Of a stretch of DNA of 64,000 nt, positions 31,450 to 41,687 are shown piece by piece. Numbering within the stretch: the first letter of the stretch is position 1; the number at the start of each line of letters is the position of its first letter. A program made the translations under genes and the position numbers. The notes beneath the pieces are model-generated. The model made no database searches. It worked only from the letters and a program-made list of their open reading frames with translations, and had not been told where the DNA came from. Source of the DNA: Citrobacter amalonaticus (lineage in GTDB: Bacteria; Pseudomonadota; Gammaproteobacteria; Enterobacterales; Enterobacteriaceae); assembly GCF_018252635.1 (NCBI RefSeq), contig NZ_JAGTXM010000005.1, positions 186,001 through 250,000 on the forward strand, given 5' to 3'.

Positions 31450-32442
31450 TTACAGTTCGCTCTGCTTATGGAATCCGTCTTTAATCACGGTCTCATTGAT
31501 GTTGTTTTTGTTAACGTCGATCGGCGTCAATAAGCGGGAGGGGACATCCTTCAGACCGTTGTTTAAGGTGGCGTCGGCTTTAGGTTGTTGTCCGTTGCCC
31601 AGTTCTACGGCGATTTCGGCGGCGGTATTGGCCAGCAGCGTAATCGGCTTATAGACGGTCATTGTCTGTGTTCCTGCGACAATGCGCTTGATACCCGCAA
31701 GGTCGGCGTCCTGTCCTGAAATCGCGACTTTCCCTGAAAGCCCTTGCGCACTGAGCGCCTGAACCGCCCCGGCTGCCGTTGCGTCATTGGAGGCGACCAC
31801 GGCGTCAATGTTGTTGTTGTTCGCGGTTAAGGCATTTTCCATAATTTTAAGCGCATTTTCTGGCAGCCAGCCGTCAACCCACTGATCGCCAACCACCTTT
31901 ATTTTTCCGGAATCAATATACGGTTTTAAGACTTTCATCTGTCCGGCGCGGAAGAGTTTGGCATTATTATCGACCGGCGAACCGCCCATCAGAAAATAAT
32001 TTCCCTGAGGGACGCGCTCAACTAATGCCTGGGCCTGTAATTCACCGACCTTTTCATTATCAAATGAAATATAGAAATCAATATCGGCGTCATTGATCAT
32101 GCGGTCATAAGCTAAAACTTTAATACCTTCCTGTTTCGCCTCTTTAACCACGTTACTTAATACTTGTCCGTTATAAGGAATAATAACGAGGACATCCACC
32201 CCTCGATTAATCATATTTTCAATCTGCGACATCTGAGTTTCTTCATTCCCGTTCGCGGACTGGACAAAGACTTTTGCACCAAGCGATTCTGCTTTACTGA
32301 CGAAAATATCGCGATCTTTCTGCCAGCGTTCGAGGCGCAGGTCATCAATCGCCATGCCGATTTTAATTTCTTTGGCATGTCCCGCCACGCTGGTGAGCAA
32401 AAGGGAGGTGCAGACAGTGAGTAAGAGATTCTTCATCTTCAT
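31450..32442 (-). CDS. xylF: D-xylose-binding periplasmic protein XylF
   Basis: This 330-residue substrate-binding protein has a signal peptide (MKMKNLLLTVCTSLLLTSVAGHA, cleavage near residue 23) followed by a mature chain almost identical to E. coli XylF (KEIKIGMAIDDLRLERWQKD). The frame is open 15 codons upstream; the ATG at 32442 was chosen because it begins the signal peptide. It is the first gene of xylFGH and is divergent from xylA. Confidence 0.97.
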   Translation of the reverse strand: MKMKNLLLTVCTSLLLTSVAGHAKEIKIGMAIDDLRLERWQKDRDIFVSKAESLGAKVFVQSANGNEETQMSQIENMINRGVDVLVIIPYNGQVLSNVVKEAKQEGIKVLAYDRMINDADIDFYISFDNEKVGELQAQALVERVPQGNYFLMGGSPVDNNAKLFRAGQMKVLKPYIDSGKIKVVGDQWVDGWLPENALKIMENALTANNNNIDAVVASNDATAAGAVQALSAQGLSGKVAISGQDADLAGIKRIVAGTQTMTVYKPITLLANTAAEIAVELGNGQQPKADATLNNGLKDVPSRLLTPIDVNKNNINETVIKDGFHKQSEL

Positions 32443-32805
32443 AATCGTGATGCCTTTTGTTAGAGGGAGTAACAATAAAAGTAACAATCACAGCATAAGA
32501 CGTTGCAGAATTTAGCAATTCATACGAGGAAGACAATTACAGATTTTTATCTTGCGGTTACGAAATTTGGTTTATTTCCTGAATTATGACCAGGATCGTA
32601 CTTTTTAGCGTGGAGACTGAATGTTGCATTTATGCCAGCAGGGTACCCATTTTTTGCAAATGGATATTTTTATTTTGCGAGGTGGCGCACACTTGTGAAT
32701 TCTCTCAATAGCAGTGTGAAATAACATAATTGAGCAACTGGATGGGAGTGCTCAATATTACGACATGACCTATTTCCGTCGTATTCCCTGATTATGGAGT
32801 TCATT
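32443..32805. promoter_or_regulatory. xylF/xylA divergent promoter region
   Basis: This 363-base AT-rich region separates xylFGH from xylAB. In E. coli the equivalent DNA holds two XylR sites and a central CRP site. Here TGTGA elements occur at 32694-32698 (TGTGA-N6-TCAAT) and 32715-32719; neither is a full palindrome. I could not place the XylR sites reliably. No gene or RNA was seen. Confidence 0.65.
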
Positions 32806-34128
32806 ATGCAGGCATATTTTGACCAACTCGATCGCGTTCGCTATGAAGGCCCCCGTTCCACTAATCCGTTAGCATTCCGTCATTACAATCCTGATGAGAT
32901 CGTACTGGGCAAACGGATGGAAGATCATCTGCGTTTTGCCGCCTGCTACTGGCATACCTTCTGCTGGAACGGGGCTGACATGTTCGGTGTCGGGGCGTTT
33001 GATCGTCCGTGGCAGCAGCCCGGGGATGCGCTGGCGCTGGCAAAACGTAAAGCGGACGTCGCGTTTGAGTTTTTTCACAAGCTACACGTTCCATTCTACT
33101 GCTTCCACGATGTCGATGTTTCGCCGGAAGGTGCATCGCTGAAAGAATACAAAGATAATTTTGTCCAAATGGTGGATGTGCTGGCTGAGAAGCAAGCACA
33201 AAGCGGCGTGAAGTTGCTATGGGGCACGGCAAACTGTTTCACCAACCCACGTTATGGTGCCGGGGCAGCAACGAACCCGGATCCGGAAGTGTTCAGTTGG
33301 GCGGCTACCCAGGTGGTGACGGCGATGGACGCCACGCACAAACTGGGTGGTGAAAACTATGTGCTGTGGGGCGGTCGTGAAGGGTACGAAACCTTGCTGA
33401 ATACCGACCTGCGTCAGGAGCGTGAGCAGATTGGTCGTTTCATGCAAATGGTGGTTGAGCACAAACACAAAACGGGCTTCCAGGGCACTCTGCTGATCGA
33501 ACCGAAGCCGCAGGAACCGACCAAACATCAGTATGACTACGACGCGTCAACCGTTTACGGCTTCCTCAAGCAGTTCGGTCTGGAAAAAGAGATCAAACTG
33601 AATATTGAGGCTAACCATGCGACGCTGGCGGGCCACTCTTTCCACCATGAAATCGCCACGGCGATTGCGCTGGGTCTGTTTGGCTCTGTGGATGCCAACC
33701 GCGGTGACGCACAGCTGGGCTGGGATACCGACCAGTTCCCGAACAGCGTAGAAGAAAACGCGCTGGTGATGTACGAAATTCTCAAAGCGGGTGGATTTAC
33801 TACCGGTGGTCTGAATTTTGACGCCAAAGTTCGCCGCCAAAGCACGGATAAATATGATCTTTTCTATGGCCATATTGGCGCGATGGACACGATGGCGCTG
33901 TCGCTGAAAATTGCCGCACGCATGATTGAAGATGGCGAGCTGGATAAGCGCGTCGCGAAGCGATACGCCGGCTGGAATAGCGAACTGGGCCAGCAGATCC
34001 TGAAAGGACAGATGTCGTTAAGCGAACTGGCACATTATGCTGAACAGCATAATCTGGCTCCGGTACATCAGAGCGGTCATCAGGAACAACTGGAAAACCT
34101 GGTGAATCATTACCTGTTCGATAAATAA
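32806..34128 (+). CDS. xylA: xylose isomerase
   Basis: XylA converts D-xylose to D-xylulose using two divalent metals. The 440-residue product equals the E. coli length. It has the active-site His region ([15 protein letters not shown]), the metal-ligand stretch [28 protein letters not shown], and the [17 protein letters not shown] aspartates. The ATG at 32806 gives [15 protein letters not shown], as in E. coli; the frame is open four codons upstream. It is followed by xylB after a hairpin. Confidence 0.98.
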   Translation: MQAYFDQLDRVRYEGPRSTNPLAFRHYNPDEIVLGKRMEDHLRFAACYWHTFCWNGADMFGVGAFDRPWQQPGDALALAKRKADVAFEFFHKLHVPFYCFHDVDVSPEGASLKEYKDNFVQMVDVLAEKQAQSGVKLLWGTANCFTNPRYGAGAATNPDPEVFSWAATQVVTAMDATHKLGGENYVLWGGREGYETLLNTDLRQEREQIGRFMQMVVEHKHKTGFQGTLLIEPKPQEPTKHQYDYDASTVYGFLKQFGLEKEIKLNIEANHATLAGHSFHHEIATAIALGLFGSVDANRGDAQLGWDTDQFPNSVEENALVMYEILKAGGFTTGGLNFDAKVRRQSTDKYDLFYGHIGAMDTMALSLKIAARMIEDGELDKRVAKRYAGWNSELGQQILKGQMSLSELAHYAEQHNLAPVHQSGHQEQLENLVNHYLFDK

Positions 34129-34176
34129 TTGACGTCGCCGGGTGACGCTGCGTTTTCCTGGTCGGTGATTTGACAG

Positions 34177-34202
34177 GCCCGGTGAGCGTTGCGGCACCGG
34201 GC
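34177..34202 (+). other. xylA-xylB intergenic hairpin
   Basis: GCCCGGTG (34177-34184) pairs with CACCGGGC (34195-34202) around ten bases. It sits 25 bases before the xylB start, without a long T-run, so it may protect the xylA message rather than stop transcription. Confidence 0.6.
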
Positions 34203-34227
34203 ATTTTCAGTTTAAGGAACCCACTTT

Positions 34228-35682
34228 ATGTATATTGGGATCGATCTTGGCACCTCGGGCGTAAAAGCGATTTTGCTCAATGAGCAAGGCGAGGTGGTCG
34301 CATCGCAAACGGAAAAACTCACTGTCTCCCGTCCTTATCCGCTCTGGTCGGAGCAAGATCCCGAACAGTGGTGGCTGGCAACGGATCGCGCCCTGAAGGC
34401 GCTGGGCAAGCAGCATTCATTAAGTAAAGTGAAAGCGCTGGGGATTGCCGGGCAAATGCATGGCGCGACCCTACTCGACAGCAAGCAACAGGTGCTGCGA
34501 CCGGCCATTCTGTGGAATGACGGACGTTGTGGCGAGGAGTGCGCGTTGCTGGAGTCAATGGTGCCGCAGTCACGCGCCATCACCGGTAACCTGATGATGC
34601 CTGGATTCACGGCACCGAAGCTGCTGTGGGTACAGCGTCACGAGCCAGCGGTGTTTCGCCAGGTGGCGAAGGTGCTGCTACCGAAAGACTATCTGCGTTT
34701 ACGCATGACGGGTGAGTTTGCCAGCGATATGTCTGACGCGGCGGGAACAATGTGGCTGGATGTGGAAAAACGTGACTGGAGTGACGTGATGCTGAATGCC
34801 TGCGGCCTGAACCGTGACCATATGCCCGCGTTATTCGAAGGGAGTGAGATTATCGGCAAATTATTGCCGGATGTAGCCATGGCGTGGGATATGCCTGTGG
34901 TTTCTGTTGTTGCGGGTGGCGGCGACAATGCGGCAGGCGCAGTGGGCGTGGGGATGGTCAATGCCGATCAGGCCATGCTGTCACTGGGGACGTCCGGTGT
35001 TTATTTTGCTGTCAGTGACGGTTTCCTGAGCAAACCCGAAAGCGCGGTACACAGCTTTTGCCACGCGTTGCCTGAGCGCTGGCATTTGATGTCGGTGATG
35101 TTAAGTGCGGCTTCCTGTCTGGACTGGGCGGCAACGTTAACGGGTCTGGAGACCGTGCCGGCGTTGATTGATGCAGCGCAGCAAGCTGATGACGCAGCCG
35201 ATCCTGTCTGGTTTCTGCCTTACCTTTCAGGTGAACGTACGCCGCACAATAATCCGCAGGCGAAAGGCGTTTTCTTTGGTTTGACCCATCAGCATGGACC
35301 GGCTGAACTGGCGCGCTCGGTGCTGGAAGGCGTGGGCTATGCGCTGGCCGACGGGATGGATGTGGTGCATGCCTGTGGCGTGAAGCCGCACAGCATCACG
35401 TTGATTGGCGGTGGCGCACGTAGCGCATACTGGCGGCAGATGCTGGCAGATATCAGCGGTCTGCAACTGGACTATCGCACCGGTGGCGATGTGGGACCGG
35501 CATTGGGCGCCGCTCGTCTGGCACAAATGGCGATGACCCCTGAGAGATCGCTGGTGGAACTGCTGCCGCAACTCCCGCTTGAGCAGACGCACATGCCTGA
35601 TGCATCGCGTCATACCGTTTATCAACAGCGCCGGGAAACCTTTCGTCGCCTTTACCAGCAATTGCTTCCGCTGATGTCCTGA
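34228..35682 (+). CDS. xylB: xylulokinase
   Basis: This FGGY-family kinase phosphorylates D-xylulose to xylulose 5-phosphate, feeding the pentose phosphate pathway. The 484-residue chain starts with the phosphate-binding IGIDLGTSGVKAIL, has the substrate motif GQMHGATLLD and the catalytic Asp region GGGDNAAGAVGVG (about residues 230-242), and ends with the second ATPase motif LIGGGARSAYWRQMLAD. The length equals E. coli XylB. It lies downstream of xylA in the same operon. Confidence 0.97.
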   Translation: MYIGIDLGTSGVKAILLNEQGEVVASQTEKLTVSRPYPLWSEQDPEQWWLATDRALKALGKQHSLSKVKALGIAGQMHGATLLDSKQQVLRPAILWNDGRCGEECALLESMVPQSRAITGNLMMPGFTAPKLLWVQRHEPAVFRQVAKVLLPKDYLRLRMTGEFASDMSDAAGTMWLDVEKRDWSDVMLNACGLNRDHMPALFEGSEIIGKLLPDVAMAWDMPVVSVVAGGGDNAAGAVGVGMVNADQAMLSLGTSGVYFAVSDGFLSKPESAVHSFCHALPERWHLMSVMLSAASCLDWAATLTGLETVPALIDAAQQADDAADPVWFLPYLSGERTPHNNPQAKGVFFGLTHQHGPAELARSVLEGVGYALADGMDVVHACGVKPHSITLIGGGARSAYWRQMLADISGLQLDYRTGGDVGPALGAARLAQMAMTPERSLVELLPQLPLEQTHMPDASRHTVYQQRRETFRRLYQQLLPLMS

Positions 35683-35851
35683 GTCTGAATCCCTCCTCCA
35701 ACGCAGGGGGGATTAACTCAATGTATATGAAAAATCCATTAATACATTAAATGTATGGATTTATTCTGAAATTCCACTTCTCGCTCATTTTCCTGTGTTG
35801 TCCTTAATGGGTTGTCCCTAATCTGCTCCTCTATTGGATAAGGAGATCCCA

Positions 35852-36199
35852 GTGAAAAGCTCAACGTTAATTTCATGGTTGTTGCTCATTTCCGGCACAT
35901 CGACTTACGTCATCGGCTTAGGAATGGCATGTCCGTCACTGAGCGGAAAGGGCTATTTTCTCAGCGTCCTGACAACCGCAATATTTGTTACGTACGCTTA
36001 TCTGCGTGAGGAAAAAGGCGGGCAACTGGACGATGGCTTCGTTACCGTGTGCCAAATGGTCGCGCTGATCACGCTGGGGTTGTTTCTGGTCGGTATCCTC
36101 AACGCGCCGCTATCACTGCGTGGGCGGGGGCTCTATACAGTGGCGTTCTTCGTGGGTCTACTGGGTTTTGTGCGGCTGATTCGTGTGTCGGGTCATTAA
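35852..36199 (+). CDS. yiaB: YiaB-family inner-membrane protein (YiaA/YiaB, GTG start)
   Basis: This 115-residue protein has four hydrophobic segments arranged as two similar halves (GLGMACPSLSGKGYFLSVL and GILNAPLSLRGRGLYTVAFF), the YiaA/YiaB repeat. A GTG at 35852, six bases after a strong AAGGAG, gives a start that aligns with E. coli YiaB. The TTG at 35834 would put the ribosome site inside the gene. The neighbour yiaA, present in K-12 between yiaB and wecH, is absent. The function is unknown. Confidence 0.88.
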   Translation: MKSSTLISWLLLISGTSTYVIGLGMACPSLSGKGYFLSVLTTAIFVTYAYLREEKGGQLDDGFVTVCQMVALITLGLFLVGILNAPLSLRGRGLYTVAFFVGLLGFVRLIRVSGH

Positions 36200-36215
36200 A
36201 TAAGAGGGGATCACT

Positions 36216-36284
36216 TTGCTGTGGGGTTTCCTGGTTTGCTATCTGTTGCGGCGTCTGAGACGGCGCGCTCTGATAATGGTTTGA
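36216..36284 (+). CDS. possible 22-residue small membrane peptide, speculative
   Basis: After the yiaB stop there is a purine-rich AGAGGGGA (36203-36210), then a TTG-started frame of 22 codons: hydrophobic MLWGFLVCYLL, basic RRLRRR, then ALIMV, ending in TGA. The hydrophobic-then-basic pattern resembles known small membrane proteins. No homologue is recognised, and a TTG start plus short length make chance likely. Confidence 0.25.
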   Translation: MLWGFLVCYLLRRLRRRALIMV

Positions 36285-36293
36285 GTCTCTCTG

Positions 36294-36319
36294 AATACCC
36301 GGCGTCGGGGCCGGGTATT
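36294..36319. terminator. bidirectional terminator between yiaB and wecH
   Basis: AATACCCGGC (36294-36303) pairs exactly with GCCGGGTATT (36310-36319) around GTCGGG. It lies between convergent genes. Confidence 0.8.
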
Positions 36320-36325
36320 TCAACA

Positions 36326-37321
36326 TCAACTGACCAGCCTGCGCGTATCGACGCGTTGTAACAGCATTGAAAGCAGTAAACTGCCCGCAAGGGTGGCGCT
36401 AAAAATCCATAACATGTCCAGCGGCGGCCAGCGTTTGATTTCCAGCCCACTGGTGCGCAACGCATGAATAATAAGCGCATGAAAGCCATAAATGGCGAGC
36501 GAATGGCGGGAAATCAGTCCCAGTCCAGGGACCGTTTGTGTATTCAGCGTGTTTTTCACCAGCGTGAGTAGCGCGACGGCACAGATAAAGACCATGGGAC
36601 CGCAATAGAGATACCAGGTATCGGCAAAATTGCCGCGCCACTGTAATTCATGCAGCGTCCCGCGAGAGATGATCCACACCGCAATCACGAAAAGCCCCGC
36701 GCTTAACCAGGAAAGTGCGCGTTTCTGCGTCTCCATCATGCCGATAGCGCGCCCCAGCATTCCGTACACAATGTAGTAAAAGGTATCGCCGTTGATATAC
36801 AAATTGATCGGTAACCACTGGAACCCGCCCACTTTTTGCGACACGGTATTCGGGTTGGCGAGGACGCCAATGACTACCATCAGTACCAGCAGCATTTTAC
36901 CGCTGACGTTTTTCACCTGAATCAGCGGTGAGACCAGGTAGATCACGGCGATCGCAAAGAAAAACCACAGGTGATAGAACACCGGTTTTTGCAGCAGATT
37001 TTTTAAAGAAAGCTCTGCGTTAATCGAGGTAAACAGTGTGATGTAGAGCAGAGCAACGGCGCTGTAGAACAGCAGGCACAGCGCGATGCGTAAAAAATGG
37101 CGCGATTGTGCGCTGCGCTCGCCAAAAAAGAGGTAGCCCGAAATCATAAAAAACAACGGAACACTGACGCGTGAAGCCGAATTCAGTATGTTGGCAAGAT
37201 CCCAGCTAGCGGGACTGACGCTTTGTGCATTAGTGATATACCAGGTTGTGGTGTGGATCATGACCACCATCAGACAGGCGATCCCTCGCAGGTTGTCAAT
37301 CCAGAAAATTTTGGGCTGCAT
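36326..37321 (-). CDS. wecH: O-acetyltransferase WecH (enterobacterial common antigen)
   Basis: This 331-residue integral-membrane acyltransferase of the OafA/Acyltransferase-3 family O-acetylates GlcNAc in enterobacterial common antigen. It has about ten hydrophobic segments, the family N-terminal motif [21 protein letters not shown] with the conserved Arg and His, and [16 protein letters not shown]. The ATG at 37321 gives [13 protein letters not shown] as in E. coli; a GTG 13 codons upstream is open but unlikely. It converges with yiaB. Confidence 0.94.
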   Translation of the reverse strand: MQPKIFWIDNLRGIACLMVVMIHTTTWYITNAQSVSPASWDLANILNSASRVSVPLFFMISGYLFFGERSAQSRHFLRIALCLLFYSAVALLYITLFTSINAELSLKNLLQKPVFYHLWFFFAIAVIYLVSPLIQVKNVSGKMLLVLMVVIGVLANPNTVSQKVGGFQWLPINLYINGDTFYYIVYGMLGRAIGMMETQKRALSWLSAGLFVIAVWIISRGTLHELQWRGNFADTWYLYCGPMVFICAVALLTLVKNTLNTQTVPGLGLISRHSLAIYGFHALIIHALRTSGLEIKRWPPLDMLWIFSATLAGSLLLSMLLQRVDTRRLVS

Positions 37322-37498
37322 CAGTTCCTCTGTTTTCGTTTCAAAAATGCTCTGACTCACATTTTGTCAGCCTGTCCCGCTGGATTAATCTGAGTTTTTA
37401 CACTAAAGCTTGTGATGGTCCGATGAGATTCGCAAAATGCGTCTGCCATACCGAACGTAATAATAATAAGACTGATCAGTAAATTAGGCGGTAATAAA

Positions 37499-37804
37499 AT
37501 GATGATGAAATCTTTCTTTCCAGTAATGGTGATTCTGCTGTTGGCAGGATGTACCCCTTCCCAGCCATCGCCGACACAAAAGGCGCAGAAAGTGAAAGTC
37601 AGTCCTATGCGCACGCTGGATATGGAAGCGCTGTGCAAAGAGCAGGCTGCTCGCCGCTATAATACCGCTACGCAGAAAATTGATGTCACGGGCTTTGAAC
37701 AATTTCAGGGGAGTTATGAGATGCGCGGTGCTACCTTCCGTAAAGAGAGTTTTGTGTGCTCTTTTGACGCGGATGGGCAGTTTTTACATCTTTCCATGCG
37801 CTGA
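37499..37804 (+). CDS. ysaB: small lipoprotein YsaB
   Basis: This 101-residue protein has a lipoprotein signal ending in the lipobox LLAGC (Cys near residue 18), followed by a short Pro/Gln linker and a conserved domain (LCKEQAARRYNT ... FEQFQGSYEMRG) with two further Cys residues. It is homologous to E. coli YsaB; the function is unknown. Two alternative ATG codons follow the first at once. It is upstream of glyQ by 96 bases and divergent from wecH. Confidence 0.9.
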   Translation: MMMKSFFPVMVILLLAGCTPSQPSPTQKAQKVKVSPMRTLDMEALCKEQAARRYNTATQKIDVTGFEQFQGSYEMRGATFRKESFVCSFDADGQFLHLSMR

Positions 37805-37900
37805 GCCCTGCCTTTTTCCCGTTTCGTACTGTATATCTTGCAGTCAGCGGGTATACTGATCCCTTCCTTTTAAAACCACACGTATCCAGCACGAAATACT

Positions 37901-38812
37901 ATGCAAAAGTTTGATACCAAGACCTTCCAGGGCCTGATCCTGACATTACAGGATTACTGGGCTCGTCAGGGCTGTACCATTGTTCAACCTTTGGACATGG
38001 AAGTGGGCGCAGGCACCTCGCACCCGATGACCAGCCTGCGCGCGTTGGGGCCAGAACCGATGGCAACCGCGTATGTGCAACCTTCTCGCCGTCCTACCGA
38101 TGGACGCTACGGCGAAAACCCAAACCGTTTACAGCACTACTATCAGTTCCAGGTGGTGATTAAGCCCTCCCCGGACAACATTCAGGAGCTGTATCTCGGC
38201 TCGCTGAAAGAGCTGGGTATGGATCCCACCATTCACGATATTCGGTTCGTGGAAGACAACTGGGAAAACCCGACGCTGGGAGCCTGGGGGCTCGGTTGGG
38301 AAGTGTGGCTTAACGGGATGGAAGTGACGCAGTTCACTTACTTCCAGCAGGTGGGCGGACTGGAATGTAAGCCGATCACCGGTGAAATCACCTATGGTCT
38401 GGAACGTCTGGCGATGTACATTCAGGGCGTAGACAGCGTTTACGACCTGGTCTGGAGCGACGGCCCGCTGGGTAAAACCACTTACGGCGACGTGTTCCAT
38501 CAGAACGAAGTGGAGCAATCCACCTACAACTTCGAATACGCGGATGTGGACTTCCTGTTCACCTGCTTTGAGCAGTACGAGAAAGAAGCGCAGCAACTGC
38601 TGGCGCTGGAAACGCCGCTGCCGCTGCCTGCCTACGAGCGTATTCTGAAGGCCGCCCATAGCTTCAACCTGCTGGATGCGCGTAAAGCCATCTCCGTCAC
38701 CGAACGTCAGCGCTATATTCTGCGTATTCGTACCCTGACCAAAGCAGTGGCAGAAGCTTACTACGCTTCCCGTGAAGCCCTCGGCTTCCCGATGTGCAAT
38801 AAAGACAAATAA
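37901..38812 (+). CDS. glyQ: glycyl-tRNA synthetase alpha subunit
   Basis: This 303-residue class II aminoacyl-tRNA synthetase subunit of the bacterial alpha2-beta2 type forms glycyl-adenylate. It carries the catalytic core motifs ([39 protein letters not shown]-like stretch, [13 protein letters not shown]). Length and sequence match E. coli GlyQ. The glyS start follows nine bases after its stop. Confidence 0.98.
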   Translation: MQKFDTKTFQGLILTLQDYWARQGCTIVQPLDMEVGAGTSHPMTSLRALGPEPMATAYVQPSRRPTDGRYGENPNRLQHYYQFQVVIKPSPDNIQELYLGSLKELGMDPTIHDIRFVEDNWENPTLGAWGLGWEVWLNGMEVTQFTYFQQVGGLECKPITGEITYGLERLAMYIQGVDSVYDLVWSDGPLGKTTYGDVFHQNEVEQSTYNFEYADVDFLFTCFEQYEKEAQQLLALETPLPLPAYERILKAAHSFNLLDARKAISVTERQRYILRIRTLTKAVAEAYYASREALGFPMCNKDK

Positions 38813-38821
38813 GAGGCGGCC

Positions 38822-40891
38822 ATGTCTGAGAAAACTTTCCTGGTGGAAATCGGCACTGAAGAGCTGCCACCAAAAGCCCTGCGCAGCCTGGCGGAATCCT
38901 TTGCTGCGAACGTGACGGCGGAGCTGGACAACGCCGGCATCGCCCACGGCAACGTTGAATGGTTTGCGGCGCCGCGTCGTCTGGCGCTGAAAATCGCTAA
39001 TCTGGCGGAATCCCAGCCCGATCGCGAAGTTGAAAAACGCGGCCCGGCGATTGCCCAGGCATTTGATGCCGATGGCAAACCGAGCAAAGCGGCAGAAGGT
39101 TGGGCTCGGGGGTGTGGCATTACCGTTGACCAGGCCGAGCGTCTGACCACCGATAAAGGCGAATGGCTGCTGTATCGTGCGCATGTCAAAGGCGAAAGCG
39201 CCGAAGCGCTGTTGCCAAACATGGTAGCTACGTCGCTGGCGAAACTGCCGATCCCGAAACTGATGCGCTGGGGAGCAAGCGACGTGCATTTCGTGCGTCC
39301 GGTTCATACAGTAACCCTGCTGCTGGGCGATAAAGTTATTCCGGCGACCATTCTGGGTATCCAGTCCGATCGCATTATTCGCGGCCATCGCTTTATGGGT
39401 GAGCCGGAGTTCACTATCGACAATGCCGATCAGTATCCGCAGATCCTGCTGGAGCGTGGTAAGGTCATTGCCGACTACGAACAACGTAAAGCCAAAATCA
39501 AAGCGGATGCCGAAGAAGCGGCGCGTAAAATTGGCGGTAATGCCGATCTGAGCGAAAGTCTGCTGGAAGAAGTGACCTCGCTGGTGGAATGGCCGGTGGT
39601 ACTGACGGCGAAATTTGAAGAGAAATTCCTCGCGGTGCCATCTGAAGCGCTGGTGTACACCATGAAAGGTGACCAGAAGTACTTCCCGGTCTACGCCAAC
39701 GATGGCAAACTGCTGCCAAATTTCATCTTTGTTGCGAACATCGAGTCGAAAGACCCTCAACAAATCATCTCCGGTAACGAGAAGGTAGTGCGCCCGCGTC
39801 TGGCGGATGCCGAGTTCTTCTTCAATACTGACCGTAAAAAACGACTGGAAGATCATCTCCCGCGTCTGCAAACCGTGCTGTTCCAGCAGCAACTGGGTAC
39901 GCTGCGCGACAAGACCGATCGTATTCAGGCGCTGGCGGGCTGGATTGCCGGTCAGATTGGTGCAGACGTTAACCATGCCACCCGTGCGGGCCTGCTGTCG
40001 AAATGTGACCTGATGACCAACATGGTCTTTGAGTTCACCGACACCCAGGGCGTGATGGGTATGCACTACGCGCGTCACGATGGTGAAGCGGAAGATGTTG
40101 CGGTTGCCCTGAACGAACAGTATCAGCCGCGTTTCGCCGGTGATGACCTGCCGTCTAATCCGATTGCCTGCGCACTGGCGATTGCCGATAAGATGGATAC
40201 CCTGGCGGGTATCTTCGGTATCGGTCAGCACCCGAAAGGGGACAAAGATCCGTTCGCTCTGCGTCGTGCCGCGCTGGGCGTGCTGCGCATTATCGTTGAG
40301 AAGAACCTGAACCTCGATCTGCAGACCCTGACGGAAGAAGCGGTACGTCTGTACGGTGATAAGCTGACCAACGCTAACGTGGTTGATGACGTTATCGACT
40401 TTATGCTCGGCCGCTTCCGTGCCTGGTATCAGGATGAAGGTTACACTGTGGACACCATCCAGGCGGTGCTGGCGCGTCGTCCGACCCGTCCGGCGGATTT
40501 TGATGCACGTATGAAGGCGGTCTCTCACTTCCGTTCACTGGAAGCCGCGTCTGCTCTGGCGGCAGCCAACAAGCGTGTCTCGAATATCCTGGCGAAGTCT
40601 GAAGACACGCTGAACGAGCGTGTGAACGCTGCGACGCTGAAAGAGCCGGAGGAGATCGCGCTGGCGATGCAGGTTGTCGTGCTGCGTGACAAGCTCGAGC
40701 CGTACTTTGCCGAAGGTCGTTACCAGGACGCGCTGGTCGAACTGGCTGAACTGCGTGAGCCGATCGATTTATTCTTCGAAAAAGTGATGGTGAATGTCGA
40801 AGATAAAGAGCTCCGTATCAACCGTCTCTCTATGCTCGAAAAACTGCGCGAGCTGTTCCTGCGCGTGGCGGATATTTCGCTGCTGCAATAA
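38822..40891 (+). CDS. glyS: glycyl-tRNA synthetase beta subunit
   Basis: This 689-residue partner of GlyQ is needed for tRNA recognition. It has the N-terminal motif [14 protein letters not shown], an HD-like region mid-chain ([22 protein letters not shown]) and a C-terminal anticodon-binding DALR-type domain. The length equals E. coli GlyS. It is followed by a terminator. A 799-codon open frame on the opposite strand across glyQ-glyS is a composition artefact. Confidence 0.98.
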   Translation: MSEKTFLVEIGTEELPPKALRSLAESFAANVTAELDNAGIAHGNVEWFAAPRRLALKIANLAESQPDREVEKRGPAIAQAFDADGKPSKAAEGWARGCGITVDQAERLTTDKGEWLLYRAHVKGESAEALLPNMVATSLAKLPIPKLMRWGASDVHFVRPVHTVTLLLGDKVIPATILGIQSDRIIRGHRFMGEPEFTIDNADQYPQILLERGKVIADYEQRKAKIKADAEEAARKIGGNADLSESLLEEVTSLVEWPVVLTAKFEEKFLAVPSEALVYTMKGDQKYFPVYANDGKLLPNFIFVANIESKDPQQIISGNEKVVRPRLADAEFFFNTDRKKRLEDHLPRLQTVLFQQQLGTLRDKTDRIQALAGWIAGQIGADVNHATRAGLLSKCDLMTNMVFEFTDTQGVMGMHYARHDGEAEDVAVALNEQYQPRFAGDDLPSNPIACALAIADKMDTLAGIFGIGQHPKGDKDPFALRRAALGVLRIIVEKNLNLDLQTLTEEAVRLYGDKLTNANVVDDVIDFMLGRFRAWYQDEGYTVDTIQAVLARRPTRPADFDARMKAVSHFRSLEAASALAAANKRVSNILAKSEDTLNERVNAATLKEPEEIALAMQVVVLRDKLEPYFAEGRYQDALVELAELREPIDLFFEKVMVNVEDKELRINRLSMLEKLRELFLRVADISLLQ

Positions 40892-40908
40892 GCGAGCCGC
40901 CAGAGATA

Positions 40909-40937
40909 AAAAACCTGCTTTCGGGCAGGTTTTTTTA
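40909..40937 (+). terminator. intrinsic terminator after glyQS
   Basis: AAAAACCTGC (40909-40918) pairs with GCAGGTTTTT (40925-40934) around a six-base loop, ending in a T-run. Confidence 0.9.
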
Positions 40938-40968
40938 TGGGGTTAGTTTGAGCAGGACTGCTGTGTAC

Positions 40969-41508
40969 TTACTGCAAATGCAGTTCCGTCAGACAGGTCT
41001 GGCTGTCATCCTTCGTAGCAATTGCGTGTGACGCCGTTTTGCCGTTGTAGCTCACTTCTATTGTCCCTTCGATATTGCGCGGCAACCAGACGCCGATAAA
41101 CCCGTTCTGATAGCTTTTGATCGGTTTGTGAATCAGCACATCGCCTTTGCTGTCCGTCACTTTAACGTTGAACGTCGTGTCTGGCATTTCACCCTGGCAA
41201 CCGGACAGGCTGTGGTTAAAGCAAGGGTGCGTCTGCTGTTGATAAGGCGCGAAGGAGAGATAGAATTTTTCACCTAACGGCAGGGTATACCTCTGCCCAT
41301 CAGAAGCGAGTTTTAACTCGGTACTGGTAATGGATGCCGAGTACGGTAGCGGACGGGACTGCGGTGTTTGATCGATGGTATCCACAATCTGTTCGACCGA
41401 CTTACCGGCAAGACCATGTTCGGCAAGGAATGCGGCTTCTGGCGATGCAGCAAACGCGGCGCCGCTGGTAAGTAAACCTAGCGTGAAGAACAACGGGAGT
41501 CTGGACAT
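40969..41508 (-). CDS. cueP: periplasmic copper-binding protein CueP
   Basis: CueP sequesters copper in the periplasm; in Salmonella it is induced by CueR and supplies SodCII. The 179-residue product has a signal peptide (MSRLPLFFTLGLLTSGAAFA) and the three conserved cysteines at 96, 104 and 172 (HPCFNHSLSGCQGE; QTCLTEL), the positions known in Salmonella CueP. E. coli K-12 lacks this gene and has hokA near here. A MerR-type promoter with a 19-bp spacer lies just upstream. The family call is strong; regulation is inferred. Confidence 0.93.
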   Translation of the reverse strand: MSRLPLFFTLGLLTSGAAFAASPEAAFLAEHGLAGKSVEQIVDTIDQTPQSRPLPYSASITSTELKLASDGQRYTLPLGEKFYLSFAPYQQQTHPCFNHSLSGCQGEMPDTTFNVKVTDSKGDVLIHKPIKSYQNGFIGVWLPRNIEGTIEVSYNGKTASHAIATKDDSQTCLTELHLQ

Positions 41509-41540
41509 AGCGTCAATTCCATGTGAAAAACAGGGTCTTC

Positions 41541-41571
41541 ACTATAAAGCTTACCCTTAGGGAAAGGTCAA
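41541..41571 (-). promoter_or_regulatory. CueR-type promoter of cueP
   Basis: Read on the minus strand, TTGACC (41571-41566) and TATAGT (41546-41541) are separated by 19 bp, the overlong spacer typical of MerR-family control. The spacer holds CTTTCCCTAAGGGTAAG, which is palindromic except for one pair and resembles copper-responsive CueR boxes. Confidence 0.8.
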
Positions 41572-41633
41572 AGCCTGGTCAGGTAAAGTAATGCAAAGAA
41601 GGGGAATTGGGATGGTAAAAAGCGAGGGAGGGA

Positions 41634-41664
41634 TAAAAAAAATCCCCGCCGTCTGGCAGGGATC
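41634..41664 (-). terminator. intrinsic terminator after cspA
   Basis: On the minus strand, ATCCCTGCC pairs with GGCGGGGAT around AGAC (one mismatch), followed by TTTTTTT. It lies about 25 bases beyond the cspA stop. Confidence 0.85.
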
Positions 41665-41687
41665 TTGAATTCTGAGCTTATGTAAGC

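Noticed and set aside
38129-40528. 799-codon open frame on the minus strand across glyQ and glyS
   Set aside because: It lies wholly opposite two conserved essential genes, its translation is rich in Arg, His, Gln and Phe without any recognisable domain, and it has no ribosome site. It is a shadow of codon bias.
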